Shown here one piece after another: positions 26,801 to 41,300 of a DNA stretch of 64,000 nt. The position numbers were made by a program, and so were the translations under genes. Each line of letters opens with the position of its first letter. Within the stretch, counting starts at the first letter, position 1. The notes under the pieces are model-generated. The model had not been told where the DNA came from. It was given only the letters and a program-made list of their open reading frames with translations, and made no database searches. The DNA comes from Corydoras sp. C115 (Eukaryota; Chordata; Actinopteri; Siluriformes; Callichthyidae), in contig JAFMOC010000021.1 in NCBI GenBank assembly GCA_019802505.1, positions 1,630,001 to 1,694,000 on the forward strand. The letters run 5' to 3'.

Positions 26801-29800
26801 ATCGGATCTAACTGTTTAGACACTGGATAGAATTTAGTGCTCGACAAAATGATCGTTGTGCCTCATGTTTGACTTTTAATTGCTCTTACCCTATTACTAT
26901 TAATTATCCAAATGCTGTGTCCATTTTCGAATGAGATGTGCAGTTGCAACTACCAGCTTTTTTTTATATGTTTGTTGAAAGCACAATAAAAGTATGTGTA
27001 ACTACGCCATTGGATTTATTTTTACTGTTAAAAAACAGTTTAGGAATGATATCTCTGCATTTACGCTGTCACCGCTGCCGTGCTTTAAAAGTTTCCCCGA
27101 GCCATACTTGATAGAAAGTGCTCTGGGTTAATAATCATAAAACACTGTGCTTAGCGAGCCCTGCCGCTTTGCTTCTGTCTGATCGAAATTTATGCCCGTT
27201 CACTCGAAATGCATGGCAGGTTCTTTTCACTGCGTTCCTGCTGTGGATACGAGGAAAGGACGCTTAAGTAAACACATTTTTACTTGCTCCCCACTTGTGT
27301 TGGTGTTCTAGCTGCAGCAGAGGTGGAGGCAGACGATGATGAGGAAGATGATGACGACGACGATGATTGCAAGAAGTCCATGGATGAGGTAAATATACGG
27401 AATTGTTACGGATTGTTGGGACGACTTGAAATGAATTTAAATGATTGTAAAAGGAAGAATGAAAAATGTGCGTGATGTTCGAAGGGTACGGCAGGTTCTG
27501 AGGCTTTCGCTACGGAGGAAATGTCCACTTTAGTGAATTATATCCAGCCCACAAAGTTCCATTCTTTTGAGACATCAAAAAGTGAGTAAAATAGTTAATA
27601 GTGAAGAGTTAAATTACGTTGTGTCATAATAATAATGTTGCCTTGTTCTTCTTGTAGAGATCAACCGCAGTTACCAGATGTCGTCATTTGTGGAGACCAA
27701 GGCTCTAGAGCATCTTACAAAGACTCCAGTGGAATTTGTTGAGCATCCTTATGATATACATCAACTATTCTTAGATTTATATACTGTATGTGCCTTCATG
27801 GCTTAGTGGTTACTACATTAGTCTGTTAGCAGTGGGAATCCAGGTTCGAATCCCAGACTGGGTGAAGTTTCCATGTTCTCTCTGTGTCAGGGTGGGTTCT
27901 CTGGTTTCCTCCCACAGTCCAAAAACATTAATTCACGGTGAATTTGCTGCTCTAAATTGCCTTTTTTATATTGTCCCTATTAGTGGTCAGCACGTTCGCC
28001 TCTCAGTCCTAGGGATTCCTGGTTCGAATCCCAATCTGGGTGGAGTTTCCATGTTCTCCCCATGTCCGTGTGGGTTTCCTCCGGGTTCTCCGGTTTCCTA
28101 CCACAGTCCAAAAACCATGGATCAAGTCAATTGAATTCTCCAAATTGCCCCATATAGAGTGTGTATGTGAGTGAATGTGTGCCCTGTGATAGATTGGCGC
28201 CCTGTCCTGGGTCTATCTGCCCAGCGCCCGAGATGTTCTCCCCTGGATGGGCATGGGGAAACCCACCGTGACCCTAATAGAGGATAAAGCGGGAGATAAT
28301 GGATGGATATTGCCCCTATATAGTGCGTGAGTGAGTGTGTGCACAGCGATGGATTGGCACCCTATCCATCTGTCAAATGCCCAAGACTTTTCCCTTAGTC
28401 TCTTGTATTACCCCTAAACTCTAGTCCCTGGTTTAGTAATATGTAAAAGATAAGATGAGATATATATATTTGTCATTCATTCATAATCTTAACCCACTAG
28501 TAGGGTTGCCAGGAGGGACCATCGTGGGGAGAACGTTTCGGATGCTGGGCAGATACACCCAGGACAGGGTGCCAATCTATCACTGAGCACACTCTTTCAA
28601 TTTACCTTGAATTCATGTTTTTGGACTGTGGGAGGAAACCGGAGAACTCAGAGGAACCCATGCAGACAGGGGGAGAACATGGAAACTCCACCCAGATCGG
28701 GATTCGAACCCGGATCCCCAGCGCTGAGAGGAGAACATGTTAACCACCAATCCATACCGCAAGATGAGATATTTATTTATTTTAAAATGTAGATACGGTT
28801 CACTAAGTGGATTTCATGAGAAACATAGCTTTGTAGCATTTTGCATAAATGTTTTCATCTGAAGCCCCAGTGCTCATTGGTCCAATCATTTTAAAGCTGT
28901 TAACCCTTAATAAGCTCAAGGTGGCTGATGGCTGGAGCTTACTGTAACCCTTATTGGGCAAAAGATAAGGAAGCACCCTGGACAGGCCTCCATCTTTAAC
29001 AGCCTCATTTGCATGCTTAGTTTCACCCAGGAGCATGTTTAACATGTTTTAATCTCCTGTCTATATGAACATCTGCACTCTCAATGGAAACTTAATATGT
29101 AAACACAAAATGCAAACACACTGCAGCCAGGGGAAAATAAATCGAGCAGTTTTCCATTCACCTGCAGTAGACAGTTTAGCAAACAAACAGCAGGATGATG
29201 TCAGGATGTCAGATCAATAGACCTGAATGCTGCTAAACATCTCTAATTTCACTGGAAGCTTTAGTTTGTTCTGTTCTGAGTATTCACCTACGAAGCCAGT
29301 ATTTCCCACTCGTATCATGATTTCATGACTGCAGTGTCGCTGTGTTGTTCCATCCATTATCTTCCACTTTATCCTCTATTAGGGTCGCGGGGGGGTTCCC
29401 CATACCCATCCAGGGGAGAACGTTTTGGGCGCTGGGCAGATACACCCAGGACAGGGCGCCAATCTATCACTGGGCACACACTCACTAACACATACACACT
29501 CTATATGGGGCAATTTGGAGAACTCAACTGACTTGATTCGGGCGGCATGGTGGCTTAGTGACTTAGAGTTAGAGTTTTTAATCTGGGCTCTCCAGTTACT
29601 TCCAACAATTAAAAAACATGGATTTAAGGTGAATTGGCTACTCTAAATTGCCCCTATTTTTGCATATAGTCTGTGTGAGTTAGTGTCTGCCCAGAGATTT
29701 AAGCAGAAGATAATGAGATGAGATGAGATGTGATTTGTTTGCGTATGATAAACACTTTGTATGAGTGGTGTCATATCCTTAACGGAATATTTTCAGGTAT

Positions 29801-32800
29801 AACAAACTTCAGCTCAGTAGAATTTACCCGAAAGGAACTCGAGTCGACTCTTCTAATTACATGCCTCAAGTCTTCTGGAACGCAGGCTGCCAGCTGGTGG
29901 CGCTAAACTTTCAGACAATCGGTATGTTCAATCTATAAATTGTTAAGCAAACATGAACCTGCACTGCATGCTGGTCACAGCCCTGAAACCCTCACTTCAT
30001 TTGTCTTTGTTTATCTGCTTCATTCAGATCTAGCCATGCAGCTTAACTTAGGAATGTATGAGTATAATGGGAAGAGTGGCTACCGGCTCAAGCCTGAGTT
30101 TATGAGACGGCCGGACAAACACTTCGACCCCTTCACAGAGAGTACCGTGGATGGCATTGTAGCCAATACCTTATCAATAAAGGTTAGTGATCTCTGTGCT
30201 TTGAACTCCTGCAATTGAGTTTCCACATACATTCAGGTGATCATTAATCTGCGTGGGAACTTTATATATTATTTATATTGGATGGGGTTAGTGGTCATGG
30301 ATGGAGTTTCTATGTTCTCCCCGTGTTTGTGTGGTTTTCTTTGGGTTTTTCAGTTTCCTCCCACAGTCCATAAACATGTACCGTATTTTCCGGACTATAA
30401 GGCGCACCTAAAAGCCAAAAATTTTCCCAGAAATACTGAGTTCCAAAATCTATAAAAGTATTGTTGTGCGACCGGGTGGTTTTTTCCACACGTCACCGTC
30501 CTGCTGATCTGCGACTCCATGCGCGCTCATCTCACAGAAAAGCCGAGTGAAGAAAATTAATTCGGAGCTCGCCGTCATTCCGGGAGGATTAAATAAAGAA
30601 CTCCGACCGCTGGACATTGGTGTAAACGGGGCGTTTAAAGTAAAGTTGCGGGCGGCGTGGGAGCGATGGATGATGGACGGCGAACACACGTTTACTAAAA
30701 CTCGGGAGGCGGCGGCGGGCGAGTTACGCCACCGTCTGTGAAGGGATTGTGGATGCCTGGGCTGAGGTTTCTGCTGTAACCGTTGTCCGAGCTTTTGCGA
30801 AAGCCGGCATCGTTGCTGAACGGCCGCCTGGCGACGAGACTGACTCGGACATTGATGAGAGGGAACACCGGAGTGCTCGATAGTGAAACAGCTTTTTAAT
30901 TCAGACACAGAAGATGAGGACTTTGATGGATTTGTGGGAGAAGAGTGATTAAAAATAATGTGTTTTGTCAAGTAGTAGAATAAACTTCAATTATAAATCA
31001 GCGTTCTGCATCCTTTACTTTTCTTGTAGATCGTATGTTTTAGCGAGTGCCTTATAATACGCTGCCGTACAGAATAAGTACCGTACAGAAATAGAGTCCG
31101 TAATTGGGACTGCGCCTTATAATACGGTGCGCCTTATACGTGGGACAAATACAGAAATAGACCCCGTAATTCAGACTGCGCCTTATAATACGGTGCGTCT
31201 TATGGTCCAGAAAATACGGTATTGAAGGTAAATTGGATGCCTCTATTTAGTGTGTATAGTCTGTGTGAGTGAGTGGGTGCCTCAACAGATTGGCACCTCG
31301 TCCTGGGGTTTTCTACCCAGCGCCTGACCCCTAGGACCCCCCCCTCAACCCTCTGCATCCTTAGTCCCTAGTATAGGATTATGCAGAAGTATTAATGAAT
31401 TAATGAATAAGCGAAAAGCCTACATGTTTGATTGTGTAGAACCCTGAACCTACAAATACAAATAGTTATTGACCTACAAATTATATATTGCCCTACAAAT
31501 CCTTTTCAGTGATCACTCTCAGTTTTATACAACTCACCTTTAAATTGTTACAACTCAGAAAATACAAAAGCTATGTGTTTGTGTTTAATGGTATATATAA
31601 CCCATATATGAGCATGCTGTATATCAATGTATATCATTCTGTTTGAATGTGAAATCATGTATAGTTATAGTTATGGTTGGGTTATTCATTCATTCATTTA
31701 TTATCTCCCGCTTTATCCTCTATTAGGGTCGCGGTGGGGTTCCCCATGCCCATCCAGGGGAGAACGTCCCGGGCGCCGGGCAGACAGACCCAGGACAGGG
31801 CGCCAATCCATCGCTGGGCACACACTCACTCACACAGACACACTCTATATGGGGCAATTTGGAGAATTCAATTGACTTGATCCATGTTTTTGGACTGTGG
31901 GAGGAAACCGGAGAACCCGGAGGAAACCCACGCAGACACGGGGAGAACATGGAAACTCCACCCAGATGGGGATTCGAACTGGGAATCCCTAGCGCTGAGA
32001 GGCGAACGTGCTAACCACGAAGCCACCGTGCCGCATTCTGGTTGGGTTATGTTTAGGATAATGTCAATGTTCATATTAATGTAGTATTTATGGTTAATGT
32101 TCGGATAAGTATTAACAAAATTAATAAAAGCAAATGTAAAGTCGGGTGGCTTAGTGGTTAGCACGTTCGCTTCTCAGCGCTAGGGATTCCTGGTTTGATT
32201 CCCAATCTGGGTGGAGTTTCCATGTTCTCCCCGTGTCCGCGTGGGTTTCCTCCGGGTTCTTCGGTTTCCTCCCACAGTCCAAAAACATGGATTAAGTCAA
32301 TTGAATCCTCAAAATTGCCCCATATAGAGTGTGTTTGTGTAAGTGAGTGTGTGCCCAGCGATAGATTGGCACCCTGTCCTGGGTCTATCTCCCCAGCGCC
32401 CAAAACGTTCTCCCCTAGATGGGCATGGGGAACCCCCCCCCCCCCCCCTCATTTATACCTCTAATATAGGATAAAGTGGAAGATAATGGATGGATGGATA
32501 TGTAAAGTCTCCAAAAATAAATTTATGTGTGTGTGAGTGTGTAAGAGTGTGCTCACATGGTTTTATATACTATTATGTGCTCAGCGTTGCTGTTGCATAA
32601 TGTAAATCAAGCTTGATAGCAGTACATTGAAGTTAATTCCTGCATTTTCTTGTAAAAAGTCATTTTTTTAAGCAGCTGACCGAATACATTTGATTTCTTG
32701 TCGTTCAGATCATATCGGGACAGTTCCTTACTGACAAGAAAGTCGGCGTGTATGTCGAAATCGACATGTTTGGGCTTCCAGTGGACACAAGGCGAAAGGC

Positions 32801-35235
32801 TTTTAAAACAAAGACGTCCCAGAATAACGCCATCAACCCCGTGTGGGATGAGGAGGCAATTGTGTTTAAAAAGGTACATTATTTATCAGGAAATAGAGCA
32901 TCCTTACTTCCTTTTTTAAGGATTTATTGCGAAATCCGATTCTTTTGACAGGTGGTTCTTCCCACTCTTGCCTCTCTGAGAATAGCAGTGTTTGAGGAGG
33001 GTGGAAAGTTTATTGGACATCGATTAATTCCAGTATCAGCCATTCGACCAGGTCAGTGCTTCATTCCATGAACCCGATATTTATTTATATAATAAAATTC
33101 ACTCTAAATTGACCTTATTCTGACTGCAGGCTACCGTTACATTGGAATAAGGAATGAGAAGAACCAGTCCCTCACCCTCCCTGCTCTGTTCGTGTATATT
33201 GAAGTTAAAGATTATGTGCCAGACACATTTGCAGGTAAAGTGCAATAATGTCAAATTAGTAAGGAATAATTAACTTTTTGTTAAACTACGGTGTAAATGT
33301 CAAATTGGTGTGGTTGCAGTGCCGTGGTTTTTTTCAAGAGAGGCTAATAGGACAGTTGTCTCTGTTCAAAACAGCTTAGACCAGCAGGATTTGGATGTGT
33401 GACTTTACTTTAAAGGTGTTATTCAGTTGGGATGCCGGGGCAGAAGCCTTCGGCCTTTTCGGCAGCATTTTATGCTTTCGTTCTGATGTGTGCTCATCCA
33501 TCTACTGCTAAAAGTCTAGGTGCTGCCAGTAGCAGGGCTCATAACGTCTGTATTTGGGGACCTGGGGAAAAGATGGCTATATTCATGAATATTTGGATTC
33601 AAGTCGAGTTTTAAATTCAAGAGTTTTAAAAATAATGAGAACACAGAGCGCCTCCCAGTGCTGGGGATTCCAGGTTCGATTCCCTATCTGGGTGGAGTTT
33701 CCATGTTCTCCTCATGTCCACGTGGGTTTCCTCGGGGTCCTCCAGTTTCCTCCCACAGTCTAAAAAACATGGATTCAAGGTAAATTTAATGCTCTAAATA
33801 TGGGGCAGGCACGGTGGCTTAGTTGGTTAGCACGTTCTCCTCTCAGTGCTAGGGATTCCGGTTCGAATCCCCATCTAGGTGGAGTTTCCATGTTCTCCCC
33901 GTGTCTGCGTGGGTTTCCTCCGGGTTCTCCGGTTTCCTCCCACAGTCCAAAAACATGGATCAAGTCAATTGAATTCTCAAAATTGCCCCATATAGAGTGT
34001 GTCTGTGTGAGTGAGTGTGTGCCCAGCGATGGATTGGCGCCCTGTCCTGGGTCTATCTGCCCAGCGCCCGAGACGTTCTCCCCTGGATGGGCATGGGGAA
34101 CCCCACCGCGACCCTAATAGAGGATAAAGCGGGAGATAATGAATGAATGAATGAATGTTTTTTTGCAGCATGTTCAGAGTTGGAACTTTTTTCATTTTGA
34201 CATGAGAGAAATTTTTATAGAGCGCAAAGACTTTTAAGTTATATAAAGTTTAAGTTTATTTACTGTGGAAAAATATTTCATGTTCAGAAAACATTTACTG
34301 TCAGTGTGTTCAATAAATCCTATCCTGTTCAGCCCACGACCGAAAGTGTGCTTTGAGTTTTGGACCGTGGTGCAATTGAGTTTGACGCCCCTGTCTTAGA
34401 AAATGGGTTACTGAACCGTACTTCCCTATGGTGGAAACAAGCAAGCAAGCAATGACCCATCACTGAGTGCTGTTTTATAGCTGGGTCATTGAACATACTT
34501 CTATGGTATGGTGTGCCAGTATCATGCGGTTCTGAACTGACTTCTCATGCTGCAGATCCACAAAAGGCACTTAACCATCAGCTGACTAAAAAAAGTGCAC
34601 ATTTCGATGTGGCACTTTGGTGTAGAGGTGTCATGAATCTGTCACCCTCTGAATTATTAGAATTTATGTGGCAATAGGTGGGTTACCCCTTATTTATACA
34701 GATTTATACCCCTTATTCATGGTTGGGTTAGTTTAGTGTTAAAGAACTTAACTAGTTCACATCGATACCCATCCGTTCAGGCTTGTTTTCCACTGTAACA
34801 GTTGTTTTAAACTTCTTAATAATTCCTCTGACAGTAGCCATGTTGGAGAGAAATTGCTTCTATGTCACGTCATATTTATACCCCAGGCAAACAGGAAGTT
34901 GTGAATTACTAATTAAATGCTCCTACATACTCTGATCGTAAACTTCGTAAACTACTGTAGAAGTGACAGAAATACTTTAATTACATTTATTTTCTAAGAA
35001 TTGTTAGGGGAGCAATAATTGTGGAACAAGTGATTTTTATGAAGAATAATTATTTGTTTGTCAGGAATTTTTTTTACCTTTTAAAATTCACTTGAGTTGA
35101 AGGTAACATTTTTCTACAATGCTTAGTGTGAAAGTATGTTCCCGCAATAAAAGCAAAAAAATTTTTTTTAGGTGCCAATAATTATGGAGGGCAGTGTGTG
35201 CAGTGTGTGGGGTGTGTGTATAATATGTATGGAGG

Positions 35236-35271
<36 letters not shown>

Positions 35272-35339
35272 TGTGTATATATATGTGTATATATGTGTAT
35301 ATATGTGTGTATATACACACACACCAATAATTATGGAGG

Positions 35340-35377
<38 letters not shown>

Positions 35378-38300
35378 TGGGTGTGTGTATTTAATGTACA
35401 CACACATAATAATATGGAGGGCACACACGCATATATATATGTGTATATATATATATGTGTGTGTATATATATAATTATGTGTGTGTGTGTGTATGTATAT
35501 ATATATATGTATATATATATATATACATATTATATATATATACAGACAGACAGGCAGATAATGCCTTTGAAAGATAATGAGATGCATGAGATATATATTG
35601 TTTGTTATATTTTTCTTGTGTGTGCTTCTTACTGAAACAGATGTTATTGAAGCTTTGTCAAACCCCATCAGATATGTCAACCTAATGGAGCAGAGATCCA
35701 AGCAGCTGGCTGCTTTGACATTAGAGGAGGGGGAGGAGGAGAAAGATGCCAAAGAGGTGGGACACTTTCATGATTAATAACCCTGGTGGCTATATCCCTA
35801 TATCCACTTTAGGGGCAATTTACTGGTAAAGGTGTCAAATGCATATCAAACAATCATATTTATTACACTTGTAAAGGTGTATGAAGTTTTAATAAGTATG
35901 GAGTTTTTTTAAACACATATAAGTATGCTATCTAAAAAAAATCCAGTTGTGTACAGGGGTGCCAATAATTGTATTAATATTATATATCGATAGTGCCAGT
36001 TGAATTTTTCTTGATGTTATATTTTATCTGTATTTTCCATTTAATTCTCCATTATTTGCTTAAGTTTTGGGACTTAATATGTCCTTATTGCAACATGTAA
36101 ATCAGATTGAAACTGCTCTTCGGGTTAATTTATTACAGATGTAGCCATTCATTTTGGTAGTTTATTATTAGTTAATTATATTTATTAGTGCAATTGCCAG
36201 GCGGCACGGTGGCTTAGTGGTTGGCACGTTCGCCTCTCAGCACTAGAATGAATCCCCATCTGGGTGGAGTTTCCATGTTCTCCCCGTGTCCGCTTGGGTT
36301 TCCTCCGGGTTCTCCGGTTTTCCTCCCACAGTCCAAAAACATGGATCAAGGTCAGTTGAATCCTCCAAAATTGCCCCATATAGAGTGTAGTTGTGTGAGT
36401 AAGTGTGTGCCAGCGATATATTGGCGCCCTGTCCTGAAACGCTCTCCCCTGGATGGGCATGGGGAACCCTTCGCGACCCTAGTAGAGGATAAAGCTGAAG
36501 ATGATGGATGGATAGTACCATTGCCATATTTGGCAGCTAAGAAATCAGTCAAACCATTCCAGTTTTTTTTTTTTTTCGAGCCAAAATTCCCATTCATTTG
36601 CATTTCGAGAACTTCTACATTCCTCTAACTCACCCACTTTTTACCTCGTTTGCTGTTTTGCTTTGATATATGAAAGCAATGCGTCTTCCATGGTCAAGCC
36701 ACAATCACCTCTCCAGTTTAATTAGTTTATTTCATTTCTTTCATAGTGTATAAACCATGTCATGGACTGTTAAGTGTGTTTGTGGAGAGAAACCATTGAT
36801 AGTATGATATATTAATAATAGTTTATTCAGTAATAGTACATTGTTGTAATATATCCTGTTCATTTCATTCAAAGTATTTACTTGTAATAAATGAACAACT
36901 GTGTGTAAGGTTTCTTTTTAAGGTTTAGAAATTCTGCGAGCTTTAGACTTTTTTTTTTTTTTTTAATCATTTGAATTTTGCTTAACCTTAAGACGGAGTC
37001 TGGAGCTGAGCAAGCGTCAGAGGCAAAGAGTGAACCTAAACCTGCCCCTGTCGAGAACGGCCTGAGCCACGCTCCAAGTGCGACGCCAAAGCAGTCATCG
37101 CATCTCAACACACAACCGCAATCTACAGGTAACAGCACCATTTCATCAGTGTGGAATTGATTTCTAGTTTTTTAAATATTTGTCAGTTTTCCTATATTTC
37201 TTGTCAAAACTGTGTTTACAAAGTGTGACAAGCTTTTTCTTTCAGGATCAGCTAAACCTGCAGCCAAAACCGAAGATCTCATTCATAGTGTCCTTACAGG
37301 TCAGTCATAAATTAACACGACAGTCAGCATCTTGTGTATAAGTAATTACTTGATAGTTTAATTACCGTATTTTCCGGACCATAAGGCACACCGTATTATA
37401 AGGCGCAGTCTGAATTACGGACTCTATTTCTGTACGGTACTTATTCTGTACGGCACTGTATTATAAGGCACTTGCTAAAACATACGATCTACAAGAAAAG
37501 TAAAGGATGCAAAACGGTGATTTATAATTGAAGTTTATTCTACTACTTGACAAAACACATTATTTTAATCACTCTTCTCCCACAAATCCATCAAAGTCCT
37601 CGTCTTCTGTGTCTGAATTAAAAAGCTGTTTCACTATCGAGCACTCCGGTGTTCCCTCTCATCAATGTCCGAGTCAGTCTCGTCGCCGGGCGGCTGTTCA
37701 GCAATGATGCCGGCTTTCATGAAAGCTCGGACAACGGTTACAGCAGAAACCTCAGCCCAGGCATCCACAGTCCATTCACAGACGGTGGCGTAACTCGCCC
37801 GCCGCTGCCTCCCGAGTTTTAGTAAACGTGTGTTCGCCGTCTATCATCCATCGCTCCCACGCCGCGTGCAACTTTACTTTAAACGCCCTGTTTACGCCAA
37901 TGTCCAGCGGTCGGAGTTCTTTATTTAATCCTCCCGGAATGACGGCAAGCTCCGAATTAATTTTCAGTCGCACAACAATACTTTTAGAGATTTTGGAACT
38001 CAGTACACGTATAAGGCGCACTGGATTATAAGCCGCACCTCCGATTTCTGGGAAAATTTTAGGCTTTTAGGTGCGCCTTATAGGCTATCCATAAAAAGCT
38101 TACATCCCCGCAGTCACTGTGCCTCTTTTTGTGTGGCTTTGTTCAATTATTCTGCAAGACAATGTGCAAAGTTAAATTATAGTTACATTATACTGTAGTG
38201 GCGTATATCAGCGCTGGCGATCCAGGTTCGAATCCTAATCTGGGTGAAGTTTCCATGTTCTTCCCGTGTGAGTTTCCTCTGGATTCTTCCACCCACAGTC

Positions 38301-41300
38301 CAAATCCATGGATTCAAGGTAGTTTGAATGCTCTAAATTGCCCCATATAGAGTTTTTGTGTGTGTCTGTGTGATTGAATGTCCCCAGTGATCACACTGTA
38401 TCTACTCAGCGCCCAAAACATTCTCCCCTGGATGGGTATGCCCCCATCCCTTCCCTCACGTGTGGCCATAGTATAGGGTTAAGAGGAAGATAATGAATGA
38501 ATGAATGAACATTATAGTGAAGAAATTAGTCCTGCATAAGCACCATTTATCACTTGCTCACGTTCACACCTTACAATTAGTTACTGATTTGGTAAACCAA
38601 CTTTAAAACTGTTCTATCATTGAAAGCCACTATGTAAATAAATGTCTGAATTGAATTTTAGAAATGGAGGCTCACACATTAGAAGAGCTGAAGCAGCAGA
38701 AGGTATTTGTCAGAGAACAAAGGAGGCATTACAAGGAAATGAAGGACCTAGTAAAGAAACATCACAAGAAAACTACAGAACTGATAAAGGAACATACAGC
38801 TAAATACAATGAGTTTCAGCATGACTACCTCCGCCGAAGGGCTGTTCTCCAAAAATCTGCAAAAAGAGATGGTAAGAAAAGGTGGGTCCACTTCGTCTTT
38901 TCTCAACGATCACGAAGTAAATAAAAGTTCAAGGTTATACTGTAATCAACAAGAAATGAGTTGAGGCTAATACTACTCGGTTCCACAGGTGTCTCTCTTC
39001 CAGTCCAGAGCACGGCCCCTCGTTTTTCGAGCAGGAGCTTGCCACTTTGGATCAGGAGAGTGGGGAGAAACTGGCCGAGCTCAAGGAACAGCAGCAGCAA
39101 CAGTTGCTAAACCTGCGGCAGGAGCAGTATTACAGTGAGAAATACCTGAAGAAGGAACACATTAAGCAGGTAGGATTTTCTCCGTCGAAGAGTGGAGATT
39201 TGAGGTTCATCCCTCTGGCTTTACATCTAGAACATCTTGGTGAGTTAAGCTGAGAGTCAGTTGTGTGGTTTTCACACATGCTGGTTCTTTGTTTAGAAAT
39301 CCACTACCAGGCGTTGACATTCACATGGACCAGAGGAAGCCTGCAGCCCTGCTAAACTTACAGAAACCACACTGTTAATGTTATTCATTTCTTTATTATT
39401 TATTCATTCATTCATTATCTCCCGCTTTATCCTCTATTAGGGTCACGGTGGGGTTCCCCATGCCCATCCAGGGGAGAACGTCTGAGGCGCTGGGCAGATA
39501 CACCCAGGACAGGGCACGAATCCATCGCTGGGCACACACTCACTCACACAGACACACTCTATATGGGGCAATTTTGAGAATTCAATTGACTTGATCCATG
39601 TTTTTGAACTGTGAGAGGAAACCGGAGAACCCGGAGGAAACCCACGCAGACACGAGGAGAACATGGAAACTCCACCCAGATGGGGATTCGAACTGGGAAT
39701 CTCTAGCGCTGAGAGGCGAACGTGCTAACCACTAAGCCACCGTGCCACCTTAATTTCTTTATTATTCAGTCACAAAATTCAAAGTTTTGATACGAGACAC
39801 CTTCACATTACACTTGGGAACGTTTATGACATCCATCCAGCCATTATCTACTAGGGTCTCAGTGGGGGGAGGAGGTTCCCCAAGCCCATCCATGGGAGAG
39901 TGTTTTCACGCACAGGACAGGGCACCAATCCATCTCTGGACACACACTCACTTACAAAGACAGACACGTGCACTATTTGGGGGCAATTTACAACAGCATA
40001 ATAACCTCGAATCCATGTTTTTGGACTGTGTGTGGAAACCAGAAAACCCTGTAGAAACCCACACAGACACAGGAGATCATGGAAACTACACCCAGATTGG
40101 TGTAACTACACCCACATTTTACAACCTATACAAATATTTTCAAAAATAGTGTGTATGTAAGCGGCACGGTGGCTTAGTGCTTAGCACGTTCTCCCCTCAG
40201 CACTAGGGATTCCCGGTTCGAATCCCCATCTGGGTGGAGTTTCCATGTTCTCCCCGTGTCTGCGTGGGTTTCCTCCGGGTTCTCCGGTTTCCTCCCACAG
40301 TCCAAAAACATGGATCAAGTCAATTGAATTCTCCAAAATTGCCCCATATAGAGTGTGTCTGTGTGAGTGAGTGTGTGCCCAGCGATGGATTGGCGCCCTG
40401 TCCTGGGTGTATCTGCCCAGCGCCCGAGACATTCTCCCCTGGATGGGCATGGGGAACCCCACGCGACCCTAATAGAGGATAAAGTGGGAGATAATGAATG
40501 AATGAATGAATGAGTGTGTATGTGACAGTTAACTTCCAAACCTTACTGTATAGCCAGGAGGCAGGGCAGAAGCCTGAAGTGTTACACTGTGTGCCTTATT
40601 TGCATTACAAGTAAAAGGGTTTGAATTATACATTGAATTATTTTTCATGCCACTTATCCTGATTGAGATTGTGGGGGATGCTGAAGTCTGTCGTCACTAG
40701 TTACATAGGACAAAATGCAAATGCCACTCTAAAAGTGCCCTGACCTTCAATCCAGAAACTGAATTCATGACTTTCTTCTTGTCCTTATTATTGTTGTTAT
40801 AATAAAAGCACCCTGCACTTTTATTTGAATATATGCACACTGTACATTAAATTGTAATGTAAACTATATGGACACATCAAATTCCTTGCATCATAGGATC
40901 CACTTTTTAAAGTGTTATTATAGTTTGCTCCCAAACTCTGGAACTCCCTCCCACCAGACATCCATAACATTGTCTCTCTTCCTCTTTTTAAATCAAGACT
41001 CAAAACTCACCTTTTCAAAATAGCCTATTCCACTTGATCATCACCCTACTGTCTCACTGTTGTCTTTTGTCCCATTGTACGCGCCATGTCCTCGGTCTGT
41101 TTTATCCTATTTATTTCTGTAAAGCGACCTTGAACGTTTTGAAAGGCACTGATAAATCAAATGTATTATTATTATTATATATATATTTTTTCCCGCTTTA
41201 TCCTCTATTAGGGTCGCGGTGGGGTTCCCCATGCCCATCCAGGGGAGAACATCTCGGGCGCTGGGCAGATAGACCCAGGACAGGGTGCCAATCCATCGCT

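Larger units (their letters stand above)
27743..29796 (+). other. U12-type intron with GC-AG ends
   Basis: The 5' end gcatccttat matches the U12 consensus RTATCCTTT except C for T at position 2. The 3' end has tatccttaac (29775-29784), close to the U12 branch consensus TTCCTTAAC, about 14 bases before the cag, and there is no long pyrimidine tract. 2,054 bp, filled with SINE-A copies. Confidence 0.75.
30286..31400 (+). mobile_element. old SINE-A interrupted by pogo-like element B
   Basis: 30286-30380 (gttagtggtcatggatggag to cataaacatg) and 31220-31400 (gaaggtaaattggatgcc to the decayed tail) are two halves of one copy. Confidence 0.75.

Noticed and set aside
27743..27784. Extension of the Y-box exon to a GT donor at 27785 (tatact-gtatgt)
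   Set aside because: It would add non-homologous residues and join the next exon in the wrong phase.
30450..30971. 173-codon antisense frame over pogo-like copy B
   Set aside because: Antisense shadow of the transposase fragment; the sense strand carries the recognisable PLD motif.
31723..31950. Recurring 70-80 codon open frame beginning MFSPC and ending WGTPPRP in many places on both strands
   Set aside because: It is simply the SINE-A body read in one frame; copies share it because they are the same repeat. No family domain and no consistent transcription context.
35182..35752. Long open frames through TG/TA runs
   Set aside because: Dipeptide-like low complexity (Thr-His, Tyr-Ile) from microsatellites.
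38872..38877. gtaaga as donor of the coiled-coil exon
   Set aside because: Looks strong but breaks the frame with either acceptor of the next exon; gtgggt at 38882 keeps it.
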